This document shows positions 17,352 through 25,442 of a stretch of DNA of 64,000 bases, piece after piece. The notes under the pieces were generated by a model that had not been told where the DNA came from, made no database searches, and saw only the letters and a list, made by a program, of their open reading frames with translations. Every line of letters begins with the position of its first letter. Position 1 is the stretch's first letter. The stretch lies in NCBI RefSeq assembly GCF_018137945.1, contig NZ_CP073089.1, positions 186,001-250,000 on the forward strand. Direction: 5' to 3'. A program made the position numbers and the translations under genes. The DNA is from Brevibacterium sp. W7.2. GTDB taxonomy: Bacteria; Actinomycetota; Actinomycetes; Actinomycetales; Brevibacteriaceae.

Positions 17352-17818
17352 CGGGAAATCCTTCCACTCGTTCCTCGAAAGCCGCAGCTCCGCCGAGCCC
17401 GTGGCGCTCTGCCCGGCAGTTCCTTCGGCCCTGGTGTCTCTTCGAGTCTAGGAAGGACGCCGATGGGTCCACATCCCCCTCGCGGGGGAAATCGGCGTCC
17501 GTCGCGCGACCGAAATCCGCGATCGCACCTGCATCCTCGCGCTCGCGCCGTGATCGCCCTGCCGTCTCTCCGTCGCCGCATGAGTTCCAGAGTTCCAGGA
17601 AAGGCCCATCAACTCCAGGACGAAATGGTCAGATTTGAGCGCCGAAAACCGGACCAGATCGACCTGAAGTCCTGCCGCCGTGACGTCGGCACGCCCGCGT
17701 CACGTCGCCACCGCCTCGGCGCTCCCGGCAGATTCCGTCCAGCGGAATTTGCTCCCGTCCGGCCCCTGACGATCGATAGCCTCGGCGCAGAATCAGCACT
17801 GTGGCCGAGGAGGTCCCG
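17352..17818 (+). other. 467-bp intergenic region upstream of gentisate dioxygenase
   Basis: No gene that I can support. It contains repeated GTTCCAG elements near 17584-17600, ending in the palindrome TTCCAGGAA (17593-17601), and a copy of the GCCGAGGCG motif (complement) near 17711. The TTCC/GGAA dyad is compatible with an IclR-type operator. The promoter of the gentisate operon must lie here or just upstream of 17801. Confidence 0.45.
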
Positions 17819-18922
17819 ATGACGCGCCCTGCACCGACGATGACGAACCCCGATCCCACCGCGGAGGAAGCCGCGGAACTCGACGCGATGTACCAGACGA
17901 TGGCCGCGGAGAACATGATCCCGCTGTGGACGCAGCTCGACGAGCTCATGCCGCCGACCCCCGCCTCGGCGGCGGTGCCGCACCTCTGGCAGTGGAAGAC
18001 GCTGCTGCCGCTGGCCGAACGCGCCGGCGACCTCGTGCCCGTCGGCCGCGGAGGGGAGCGCCGCGCGATCGCGCTGGCCAACCCCGGCCTCGGCGGGGCA
18101 CCGTTCGCGACGCCGACGCTGTGGGCGGCGATCCAGTACCTCGGCGGGCATGAGGTCGCCCCTGAGCACCGGCACTCGCAGAACGCGTTCCGCTTCGTCG
18201 TCGAAGGGGAGGGCGTGTGGACGGTCGTCAACGGCGATCCCGTGCGGATGTCGCGCGGTGACTTCCTGCTCACCCCGGGCTGGAACTTCCACGGCCACCA
18301 CAACGAGACCGATCAGCCGATGGCGTGGATCGACGGCCTCGACATTCCCTTCGTCCACTACGCCGACACGTCGTTCTTCGAGTTCGGCATCGACCGGGTC
18401 ACCGACGAATCGACCCCGGACATCTCCCGATCCGAGCGGCTGTGGGGCCATCCGGGACTGCGGCCGCTCTCGGGACTGGCGAACACCGTGAGCTCGCCGA
18501 TCGGCGCCTACCGCTGGGAGCACACGGATCGCGCGCTCACCGAACAGCTGCGACTCGAGGACGAGGGCTTCCCCGCGACCGTCGGCCAGGGCCATGCGGC
18601 GATCCGCTACGTCAACCCGACGACCGGCGGGGACGTCATGCCGACGATCCGCGCCGAATTCCACCGCCTCCGCGAAGGCACGAAGACCCCGGTGACCAGG
18701 CGCGTCGGCTCCGAAGTCGTCCAGGTCTTCGAAGGACGGGGACGCATCCTCGTCGACGATCGGACGTTCGCGGTGGAGAAGGGCGACCTCGTCGTCCTTC
18801 CCTCGTGGTCGGCCGTGAGCGTGGAGGCCGACACCGGCCTCGACCTCTTCGCGTTCAACGACCGCCCCATCATCGAAACCCTGAATTTCGCTCGCACCCA
18901 CGTCGAAGGAGAACACCAGTGA
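17819..18922 (+). CDS. Gentisate 1,2-dioxygenase
   Basis: A 367-residue bicupin dioxygenase that opens gentisate to maleylpyruvate with Fe(II) and O2. The first cupin shows the iron ligands in EHRHSQNAFRFVVEG (His117, His119) and His158/His160 in WNFHGHHN; a second cupin covers about 270-350. Length matches the family (about 350-380). I chose ATG 17819 because a GAGGAGG ribosome-binding site lies five bases upstream; a GTG at 17801 in frame sits on the wrong side of it. The stop overlaps the GTG start of the hydrolase by four bases, and the isomerase follows, giving the whole lower gentisate route from ring cleavage to fumarate and pyruvate. Confidence 0.95.
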   Translation: MTRPAPTMTNPDPTAEEAAELDAMYQTMAAENMIPLWTQLDELMPPTPASAAVPHLWQWKTLLPLAERAGDLVPVGRGGERRAIALANPGLGGAPFATPTLWAAIQYLGGHEVAPEHRHSQNAFRFVVEGEGVWTVVNGDPVRMSRGDFLLTPGWNFHGHHNETDQPMAWIDGLDIPFVHYADTSFFEFGIDRVTDESTPDISRSERLWGHPGLRPLSGLANTVSSPIGAYRWEHTDRALTEQLRLEDEGFPATVGQGHAAIRYVNPTTGGDVMPTIRAEFHRLREGTKTPVTRRVGSEVVQVFEGRGRILVDDRTFAVEKGDLVVLPSWSAVSVEADTGLDLFAFNDRPIIETLNFARTHVEGEHQ

Positions 18923-19836
18923 GACTTGCCACCATCGCCACCGGATCCACCGCCCGCGGAACCGACCCCGCCTCTGCCGCCGCCGTGCTCAGCGGCGATG
19001 ACTACCTCGTCATCGACGGCTTCACCGACGTCGGCGATCTGCTCGCCACCGAGAACTGGGAGGCCACCGTCGCCGAGGCGCTCGCGAACCCCGCCGCGAC
19101 CGTGCCCGAAGCCGAGGCCGAGGTGCTCCAGCTCATCACGCGCCCGGGCAAGATCATCTGCGTGGGGCTCAACTACCGCAGCCACATCCTTGAGATGGGG
19201 CGCGACCTGCCCGCGTACCCGACGCTGTTCGCGAAGTTCGCCGAGACGCTGACCGGGCCCTACGCCGATGTGCCGTTCGCCCCGGAGGACCCCGAACTCG
19301 ACTGGGAGGGCGAGCTCGTCGTCGTCATCGGCAAGCAGGTCCGCCGCGTCGACGAGACCGCGGCGGCCGCGGCGATCGCCGGCTACACGATCGCCAACGA
19401 CATCTCGATGCGCGGCTGGCAGTTCCGGACGAAGGAATGGCTGCAGGGCAAGATGTGGGAGGACTCGACCCCGCTCGGTCCGGTGCTGACCACCGCTGAC
19501 GACTTCGACCCCGCCGAGGCGGTGCTCACGACCACCGTCAACGGCGAGGTCATGCAGGAGCACGCGATCGGCGACCTCGTGTTCTCCCCGGCTCACCTCG
19601 TCTCCTACATCTCGACGATGATCACGCTCGAACCCGGCGACATCATCCTCACCGGCACTCCCGGCGGGGTCGGGCGGGCCCGTGACCCGCAGGTCTACCT
19701 GTCCGTCGGCGACGAGGTGGCCGTGTCGATCGACGGGATCGGCCAGATCGCCAACCGGATCGTCGACGCGGATGCCCCGGGCGTCGCCGGCGAATCCCGT
19801 CTCGCCACCGCAGGCAGCACGGCCGACGCAGGCTGA
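18919..19836 (+). CDS. Fumarylpyruvate hydrolase (FAA hydrolase family)
   Basis: A 305-residue member of the fumarylacetoacetate hydrolase family; it should cleave fumarylpyruvate to fumarate and pyruvate, the last step of the mycothiol-dependent gentisate route. The metal-binding core is visible as KIICVGLNYRSH and the acidic DWEGELVVVIGK, followed by GYTIANDISMRG and the LTGTPGGVG loop. The start is GTG 18919, with GAAGGAG eight bases upstream and a GTGA overlap with the dioxygenase stop; the open frame extends far upstream but is antisense-like and has no signal. The maleylpyruvate isomerase begins six bases after its stop. Confidence 0.93.
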   Translation: MRLATIATGSTARGTDPASAAAVLSGDDYLVIDGFTDVGDLLATENWEATVAEALANPAATVPEAEAEVLQLITRPGKIICVGLNYRSHILEMGRDLPAYPTLFAKFAETLTGPYADVPFAPEDPELDWEGELVVVIGKQVRRVDETAAAAAIAGYTIANDISMRGWQFRTKEWLQGKMWEDSTPLGPVLTTADDFDPAEAVLTTTVNGEVMQEHAIGDLVFSPAHLVSYISTMITLEPGDIILTGTPGGVGRARDPQVYLSVGDEVAVSIDGIGQIANRIVDADAPGVAGESRLATAGSTADAG

Positions 19837-19842
19837 AGAGCC

Positions 19843-20580
19843 ATGGTCGCCAGACACGATCTCACGACTGATCCCGAACTCCGGGACGAGCTGCTCACCG
19901 TCCGCCGCGGCACGGCGTTCTTCGCCCGGAAGGTCACCGAGCTCTCCGACGCCGACTTCGACGAGCCGAGCCTCCTGCCCGGCTGGTCGCGGCGCCACCT
20001 CCTCGCCCACGTCGGGTACAACGCCCGTGCCCTGACCCGCCTCGTCCAGTGGGCGAACACGGGCGTCGAGACCCCGATGTACGACTCGCCCGCCGCCCGC
20101 GATGCCGAGATCGACTTCGGCGCGACCCTGCCCGTGCGCGCACTGCGCCACCTCAACGACCACGCCGCCATCAGCCTCGACGTCGAATGGCGCGACAGCC
20201 CGGATGCGGCGTGGGAGGCGACGGTGCGCACCGCGCAGGGACGGGAGGTCCCGGCCCGGGAGACCGTGTGGATGCGCACCCGGGAGGTCTGGCTCCATGC
20301 CATCGACCTCGCCAACGGCGCCCGCTTCTCCGACGTCCCCGAACCCGTGCTCGCCCGCCTGCTGCGCGACATCACGGGCACCTGGCGGGCCCGCGGCACC
20401 GATGTGGGCCTCGTCGTCGCGGTCGACGGGTGGGACGACCGCCTCGGCGACATCGAGTCCGAGGACCCGGCGATCGTCAGCGGGGAACTGCCGGACCTCG
20501 TCCGCTGGGCATCGGGCCGCGGTGACACCGGAGTGACGGCATCGACGGGAGAGATCACGCCGGCGCCGAGGTGGCTGTAG
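19843..20580 (+). CDS. Mycothiol-dependent maleylpyruvate isomerase
   Basis: A 245-residue DinB-fold enzyme converting maleylpyruvate to fumarylpyruvate with mycothiol as cofactor. The zinc ligands of the Corynebacterium glutamicum enzyme (His52, Glu144, His148; known) are matched with identical spacing by His56 (RRHLLAHVG), Glu148 and His152 (TREVWLHAIDLA). This implies that the host makes mycothiol, an actinobacterial trait. It is the third gene of the dioxygenase-hydrolase-isomerase operon. Other DinB proteins look similar, but the context makes this assignment firm. A strong hairpin lies 26 bp after its stop, between it and the convergent purB. Confidence 0.95.
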   Translation: MVARHDLTTDPELRDELLTVRRGTAFFARKVTELSDADFDEPSLLPGWSRRHLLAHVGYNARALTRLVQWANTGVETPMYDSPAARDAEIDFGATLPVRALRHLNDHAAISLDVEWRDSPDAAWEATVRTAQGREVPARETVWMRTREVWLHAIDLANGARFSDVPEPVLARLLRDITGTWRARGTDVGLVVAVDGWDDRLGDIESEDPAIVSGELPDLVRWASGRGDTGVTASTGEITPAPRWL

Positions 20581-20605
20581 CCGCCGTCGACGACAGTGCA
20601 GTCAT

Positions 20606-20644
20606 CATCGCCCGCCACGACCGGTTCCGTCGTGGCGGGCGATG
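20606..20644. terminator. Strong 16-bp hairpin between convergent operons
   Basis: CATCGCCCGCCACGAC (20606-20621) pairs perfectly with 20629-20644 across the seven-base loop CGGTTCC. It sits between the maleylpyruvate isomerase and the convergent purB and can terminate both. It is also the first unit of a degenerate repeat (next entry). Confidence 0.75.
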
Positions 20645-20715
20645 TGCGTTCGTGCCGGTTCCGTTATGGCCGGTGATGTGCGCTTCTGCCGGTTCCTCAG
20701 TGAGGGGCGACGTGC
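20611..20715. repeat. Three degenerate ~35-bp units, each with a CCGGTTCC core
   Basis: The pattern (A)CCGGTTCC-N-(hairpin arm)-GATGTGCG(T/C)T recurs three times: near 20621-20653, 20658-20686 and 20689-20717. CCGGTTCC occurs in each and GATGTGCG or GACGTGCG closes each unit. The first unit is a perfect hairpin; the others are shorter dyads. This looks like a decayed tandem array of a small palindromic element rather than a gene. Confidence 0.55.
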
Positions 20716-20724
20716 GCTGAACCC

Positions 20725-22161
20725 TCAGACGGCGGGCGACGTCGCCTTCCACGCGGCCACCTCGTCGCGGGCGAGCTGAGCAGCCTGCCCGACATAGGTC
20801 GCCGGGGTGAGCGCGGTGAGACGGGCCGTCTCCTCTGCGGGCAGACCGAGACCGGCGACGAACTCCTGGAGATCGGCCTGGTGGATGCGCTTGCCGCGGG
20901 TGAGCTCCTTGAGCTTCTCGTACGGGTTCTCCATGCCGGGCACGCCCTGGAGGCCGGCGGCGCGCATCACCGACTGGATCGCCTCGCCGAGCACCTCCCA
21001 GTTCGCATCGAGGTCTGCGGCCAGGGCGTCTTCGTTGATCGCGAGCTGACCGAGGCCCTTGACGAGGTTGTTCAGTGCGAGCACCGAATGGCCGTACGCG
21101 ACGCCGATGTTGCGCTGCGAGGTCGAATCCGTGAGGTCACGCTGCATCCGCGAGGTGACGAGGGTCGCGGCGAGCGAATCGAGCAGTGCCGAGGAGAGCT
21201 CGAGATTCGCCTCGGCGTTCTCGAAGCGGATCGGGTTGACCTTGTGCGGCATCGTCGACGAGCCGGTGGCGCCGGCGACGGGGATCTGCTTGAAGTAGTT
21301 CATCGAGATGTACGTCCACATGTCGGTCGCGAGGTTGTGCGCGATCCGGTTGAACCGGGAGACGTCGGCGAAGAGCTCGGCGTCCCAGTCGTGCGACTCG
21401 ATCTGCGTGGTCAGCGGGTTGAACGTGAGGTCGAGGCTGCCCTCGACGAAGGTGCGGGCGATCTGCGGCCAGTCCGCACCGGGCACCGCGGCCAGGTGGG
21501 CGGAGTACGTGCCGGTGGCGCCGTTGATCTTGCCGAGGAAGTCCGTCGCGGCGATCCGCTCGTACTGGCGGCGCAGGCGGTGGACGAAGACGGCGAGCTC
21601 CTTGCCCATCGTCGTCGGGGTGGCCGGCTGGCCGTGCGTATGGGCGAGCATCGGGACCTCGGCGAGGCTCTCGGCGGTCTCGGCGAGGGTGTCGATGAGG
21701 GCACGGGCGCGGGGGAGCCAGACCTCCTCGGTGGCGCCCTTGATGCCGAGCGCCCACGAGAGGTTGTTGATGTCCTCCGAGGTGCAGCAGAAGTGGACGA
21801 GTTCGCTCAGGTCCTCGGCGCCGATCTCCACTAGCGCGTCCTTGATTGTGTATTCGACGGCCTTGACGTCGTGCACGGTGACCGCCTCATGGGCGGCCAG
21901 TGTGGCGATCGTGTCCGCATCGAACCCCTCGGCCCACTTCCGCAGGGCCGTGACCTCCGCCTCGGTGAGGGTGCGCACGCCGGGAATCACGGAGTTCTGC
22001 GTGAGGTGGATGAACCATTCGACCTCGACCCGGATGCGGTTGCGGTTGAGGGCGGCCTCGGAGAGGTGATCGACGAGGTCAGCGGTGTCTTTGCGGTAAC
22101 GGCCGTCGAGCGGTCCGAGGGCGATGGCGGGCGAGACTTCAGCGAGTGAAACGGTCGGCAT
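20725..22161 (-). CDS. purB: Adenylosuccinate lyase
   Basis: A 478-residue lyase of the fumarase/aspartase superfamily, acting twice in purine synthesis (SAICAR to AICAR, adenylosuccinate to AMP). The superfamily signature is GSSTMPHKVNPIRFENAE; the catalytic region HTHGQPATPTTMGKELAVF and the N-terminal LGPLDGRY place it in the larger, E. coli-type PurB group rather than the Bacillus type. Length is normal. It stands alone on the minus strand, convergent with the gentisate operon and divergent from the ESX-like cassette. Its upstream region contains 21-22-bp direct repeats (see 22162-22484). No other purine gene is nearby. Confidence 0.97.
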   Translation of the reverse strand: MPTVSLAEVSPAIALGPLDGRYRKDTADLVDHLSEAALNRNRIRVEVEWFIHLTQNSVIPGVRTLTEAEVTALRKWAEGFDADTIATLAAHEAVTVHDVKAVEYTIKDALVEIGAEDLSELVHFCCTSEDINNLSWALGIKGATEEVWLPRARALIDTLAETAESLAEVPMLAHTHGQPATPTTMGKELAVFVHRLRRQYERIAATDFLGKINGATGTYSAHLAAVPGADWPQIARTFVEGSLDLTFNPLTTQIESHDWDAELFADVSRFNRIAHNLATDMWTYISMNYFKQIPVAGATGSSTMPHKVNPIRFENAEANLELSSALLDSLAATLVTSRMQRDLTDSTSQRNIGVAYGHSVLALNNLVKGLGQLAINEDALAADLDANWEVLGEAIQSVMRAAGLQGVPGMENPYEKLKELTRGKRIHQADLQEFVAGLGLPAEETARLTALTPATYVGQAAQLARDEVAAWKATSPAV

Positions 22162-22484
22162 GACCTCATTTTCTCACGGGCCCGGAGCCGTCCGCTCACG
22201 GGCACGGAACCGCTCACTCACGGGTCGGCGCCTGTGGACGGCGCGGGGACTCGCGTGCGTGGGGCCTGTGGACGCTCAGTCGCTGTCCACAGGGGCGGCG
22301 CGGGGTCTTCAGCACGAGCGCTCCGGTCTCCTAGGGTGCCGGCACAGGTTCGGGCGCTGGGCTCGTGCAGGTCTTCTCGTGCAGGGGACGGGCATGGTGA
22401 TCGCGCCGCTGACAGGAGCGCGGCTCGCACTGGCCTCGCGCGACCAACGGGGACACGGCTCGTACAGGGGAAGGGGAAGGAGCG
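22162..22484. other. 323-bp divergent spacer with direct repeats and DnaA-box-like motifs
   Basis: Next to purB the sequence CTCACGGGC(C/A)CGGA(G/A)CCG recurs at about 22173 and 22194, with a third partial copy near 22216, at a 21-22-bp period. Further on, CCTGTGGACG occurs at 22231-22240 and 22265-22274, and CTGTCCACAG at 22283-22292. Each is within one or two bases of the DnaA box TTGTCCACA used in actinobacteria. No gene is supported here; the promoters of purB and of the 22485 operon should lie within it. Confidence 0.5.
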
Positions 22485-22730
22485 ATGATCACCGACGAAC
22501 TCGCGGCCAGCCGCGACGGGTGGCGGCAGCGGGCCAACGAGCTGCGCTCGCTCGCGACCGCGGCCCGGCAGATCGACGGGTGGGATTCGCCCGCCGGCCG
22601 GATGCTCGTCGACCGGCTCGGTTCGTGCGCCGAGGCGATCGCGGGTCTCGCCGACCGGGCCGACGATCTCGCCGAAGCCTACGACCTCCATCTGCAGGTC
22701 GTCTCCGTCGGCGGACGGATCCAATTGTGA
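22485..22730 (+). CDS. WXG100/ESAT-6-like small helical protein
   Basis: An 81-residue, mostly helical protein. Two helices (about residues 8-30 and 37-75) flank the turn GWDSPAGRML near residue 33. This W-x-S-P-A-(A/G) turn is common in actinobacterial WXG100-like proteins, in place of the strict WxG. It has a good AAGGAG ribosome-binding site and is followed 10 bp later by an unknown gene and then by a hydrolase with a helical N-terminus. WXG100-type proteins are substrates or chaperone partners of type VII (ESX) secretion (known). No EccC/EccD machinery is present in this window, so secretion is inferred only. Confidence 0.6.
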   Translation: MITDELAASRDGWRQRANELRSLATAARQIDGWDSPAGRMLVDRLGSCAEAIAGLADRADDLAEAYDLHLQVVSVGGRIQL

Positions 22731-22740
22731 GAGGGAGGGG

Positions 22741-23547
22741 ATGATCGTGACGGAAGCAGGCCACGGGCACGCCGCAGACGGGGATGCCGAGGAACACCGC
22801 GCCGCCAAGCGGCTGCTCGCATCCCGGCACGTGCTCAACCACGACCGGGCGGCGGCCAAGGACAGCGTGCTCGGCACCCGGTGGATCACCGTCGATCTCG
22901 AGCGGATCCGCCGGCTGCCCCACCGCCTGCGCTGTCTGTGGCCGAAGCAGCTGCTGCCCACCGGTGACCGTGCCGGCACCACCGGATCCCGGGCGACCGC
23001 CTCGGCGGGAATGGTCGTCACCCCGACCGCGGCCGGCCTGCGCGAACATCCTACCGACGTCGTCCGACCCCGCGACCTCGACGTCCTCTCCGCCTGGCTC
23101 GCCGGCTTCGCGAGCGAACTCAACCTCACGCGGTTCCGGCTCGGCATCGTCGTCGGCGGCGCTGACGCCGCCCTCACCCTCGAGATCGCCGTCTGCGCCG
23201 ACACCGCCCTGGCGATGCTCGCCCTGCGCGGCACGGACTTCTCCGACTTCGCCGGGTTCGAGTTCCTCCGCCGCCTCGACATCACCGATCTCGCCGTCGT
23301 CGGTGAGGAGCTCACCGACCTCATCACCGGTGACTGCGTCCTCACCCTCACGTATGCCGGGGTGCGGAACCGGTCCGGGATGGAGTTCCTCCACCGGCAG
23401 GGCGACTCGTGGCACCGTCCGCTCCTCGAGCGCGGCACGGCCGGGGTGACCGTGGCGGAGATGGAGGACGTCGGCGCCGAGGCGGTGCGGATGCTCATCG
23501 CGGCCACCCTCGCCGAGCTCTGCCGCACCGAGGAGGCGGCCCGATGA
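22741..23547 (+). CDS. Unknown protein of the ESX-like cassette
   Basis: A 268-residue soluble protein that I do not recognise. It has no signal peptide or membrane helix. The N-terminal 100 residues are basic and Ala-rich; from about residue 105 an alternating alpha/beta pattern follows, including FRLGIVVGGADAALTLEIAV and CVLTLTYAGVRNRSGMEFLH. The ribosome-binding site is GGGAGGGG just before the ATG. It is sandwiched between a WXG100-like gene (10 bp upstream) and a hydrolase gene whose ATG overlaps its stop (ATGA, 23544-23547), so the three are one operon. A dedicated chaperone or immunity role in the manner of EspG is possible by position only; I see no sequence proof. Confidence 0.65.
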   Translation: MIVTEAGHGHAADGDAEEHRAAKRLLASRHVLNHDRAAAKDSVLGTRWITVDLERIRRLPHRLRCLWPKQLLPTGDRAGTTGSRATASAGMVVTPTAAGLREHPTDVVRPRDLDVLSAWLAGFASELNLTRFRLGIVVGGADAALTLEIAVCADTALAMLALRGTDFSDFAGFEFLRRLDITDLAVVGEELTDLITGDCVLTLTYAGVRNRSGMEFLHRQGDSWHRPLLERGTAGVTVAEMEDVGAEAVRMLIAATLAELCRTEEAAR

Positions 23548-25061
23548 TCGCGACGCGCACCCGCGGCGGCGGGCGGATGACGATCGATGACCGGGCCGAG
23601 CTCAGCGGCACCGACCTCGAACGGATCGTCCGGCGCATCGGCGATCTCAATGCCGCCGGTGCTGTCGCCGACTTCGACCTCGCCACCCTGCTCACCCAGG
23701 TGCCCTCGCCGCTGACCGCCCTCAACCTCGACCGCGCACGGATCGTCTACCACCAGCAGCTCACCGTCGTCCTCCTCGAACTCGAGGCCACGACGCTCGC
23801 GATCCGGACGGCCGCGCTCGCCTACCGGGAGGCGGAGAAGGGGGTGAGCGAGGTCTTCGGCGGCCTCCTCGACGGACTCGGCTACGTCACCGGCCGCGTC
23901 ATCGCCATCAGCCTGCCCGTCGTCATCCCTGCGGCGCTCGTCGTCGGGATCCCCGTCTACGCCGCGGCCACGGTCCTCGACGCGGTCGGTGCCGACGACC
24001 TCGTCGAGCAGCAGTTCGGGATCGACCTCGCGCAGACGACGGATCGGCTCAAGGAGGATCTCACCCGCCTCGTGTTCGAGAACTCGGACGCCACGGGCGC
24101 CGTCATCGAACACGTCCTGCCCGGCATGGTCGTCGGCTTCCTCGGTCTGCCGCCGCAGCTGCTCGCCGTCGACAGCGACACCACCCTGTGGCCCCACGAC
24201 TCCGGATCGATGACCGCTTGGGTGCTCGCCGCGGCGAACCTCGTCGGCCTCCTCACCCCCTCCGAGGTCGAGGTGTGGAAGGCGGAGGGTCTCACCCCCG
24301 CCCATGCGCAGCCGCCGGCCGATGTCGCCGAGCTCTACAGCAGGGAGGCCGCGCAGCACCGCGGCGTCGACTCGGGACAGGTGCGCATCGAGGAGGTGAG
24401 GTCACCCGACGGCACGACCCGCTACATCGTCTACGTGCCGGCCACCACCGACTGGTCGCCGGAGCCGGGGGAGAACACGACCGATCTGACGACGAACGTC
24501 GAGGGCATGGCCGGCAACGACACCGTGATGCGCGAAATGGTCCGGCAGGCGATCGCCGACGCCGGGATCGGCAGCGACGCCGAGGTCATGCTCGTCGGCT
24601 ACTCCCAGGGCGGCATCACCGCCGGCTCCCTCGCCGCGGATCCGGCATTCCTCGCCGATGTCAACGTCACGGCACTCGTCACCGTCGGCGCCCCGATCTC
24701 CGACTTCGCCATCGATGAGAGCGTCGACGTGCTCGCCATCGAACACGAACAGGACCTCGTGCCCGACCTCGACGGGAACGAAGACCCCGCCCGGGACCGC
24801 TGGACGACGATCACCGTCGACTACGACCCCGACGAGCTGCGGAAGGCCCCGAACCTCGCCGACAAGTCCGACGCCGAACTCGACGAGATGTTCTCCTCGG
24901 CCGGCGCCGCGCATTCCTCCGCGGCGTACTCGGCCTCCCTGGCCCTCATGGTCGGCGCCGGACACCCGGCTCTGCGGCGCTTCACCACCCGCAACGCCGG
25001 GTTCTTCTCCGGAGACATCACGGAGACGAGGGACTACCAGGGCAAGCGGAAGCGGAGGTGA
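23544..25061 (+). CDS. Alpha/beta hydrolase with helical N-terminal domain (possible ESX-type effector)
   Basis: A 505-residue protein. The N-terminal ~90 residues are helical (long Leu/Ala-rich helices around 55-100), then a hydrophobic segment rich in VVIPAALVVGIPVYAAA (about 115-145), and a C-terminal alpha/beta-hydrolase domain with a readable triad: Ser354 in GYSQGG, Asp404 in EHEQDLVPD and His457 in AAHSSAAY. The GYSQGG context resembles PE-PPE-type and cutinase-like esterases. Coupled by an ATGA overlap to the unknown gene and behind a WXG100-like gene. A lipase/esterase exported by type VII secretion is my best reading; the substrate is unknown. Start 23544 has AGGAGG upstream; ATG 23577 is an alternative. 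Confidence 0.72.
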   Translation: MIATRTRGGGRMTIDDRAELSGTDLERIVRRIGDLNAAGAVADFDLATLLTQVPSPLTALNLDRARIVYHQQLTVVLLELEATTLAIRTAALAYREAEKGVSEVFGGLLDGLGYVTGRVIAISLPVVIPAALVVGIPVYAAATVLDAVGADDLVEQQFGIDLAQTTDRLKEDLTRLVFENSDATGAVIEHVLPGMVVGFLGLPPQLLAVDSDTTLWPHDSGSMTAWVLAAANLVGLLTPSEVEVWKAEGLTPAHAQPPADVAELYSREAAQHRGVDSGQVRIEEVRSPDGTTRYIVYVPATTDWSPEPGENTTDLTTNVEGMAGNDTVMREMVRQAIADAGIGSDAEVMLVGYSQGGITAGSLAADPAFLADVNVTALVTVGAPISDFAIDESVDVLAIEHEQDLVPDLDGNEDPARDRWTTITVDYDPDELRKAPNLADKSDAELDEMFSSAGAAHSSAAYSASLALMVGAGHPALRRFTTRNAGFFSGDITETRDYQGKRKRR

Positions 25062-25442
25062 GTGGCACGGGATTGCCGACACCGTCTGACAGGCAACCCT
25101 TCGACATGCGACTCTTTCACGTGCGGTGGTCGGACTCCCAACCACCTCGGCGAGGATCGACAATTCCGCCTCCGGCCTTTGGCGACGCCCGCCAGGCCAT
25201 CGGTGCCATCCGTAGGCTGACCACGACCGATGCATTTCGACGTCGATGCGGACCACCGGTTCGCAGCGGTGCCGACAGCACCCTGGCGGTGGCACGGGCA
25301 CCCCGGATTCTGTATCGTAGGGGTACCTGTGAATCAGATCACGCGAGGGCGATTCCTTCCACCAGAGGCGTTGCCCGCAGCACACTGTCCGCCACCGGTC
25401 ACCTCCGGTGCTGTATGGACCTTGAGAATAAGGAGAGCTGAA
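25062..25442 (+). promoter_or_regulatory. 381-bp upstream region of the 2-oxoacid dehydrogenase operon with CRP/GlxR-type site
   Basis: No separate gene is supported. At 25328-25343 TGTGAATCAGATCACG matches TGTGA-N6-TCACA with one terminal mismatch, 100 bp before the E1alpha ATG. The hairpin CACCGG-N6-CCGGTG lies near 25393-25411, and an AAGGAG ribosome-binding site closes the region. A catabolite-type control of the operon through a CRP/GlxR homologue is suggested. Confidence 0.6.
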
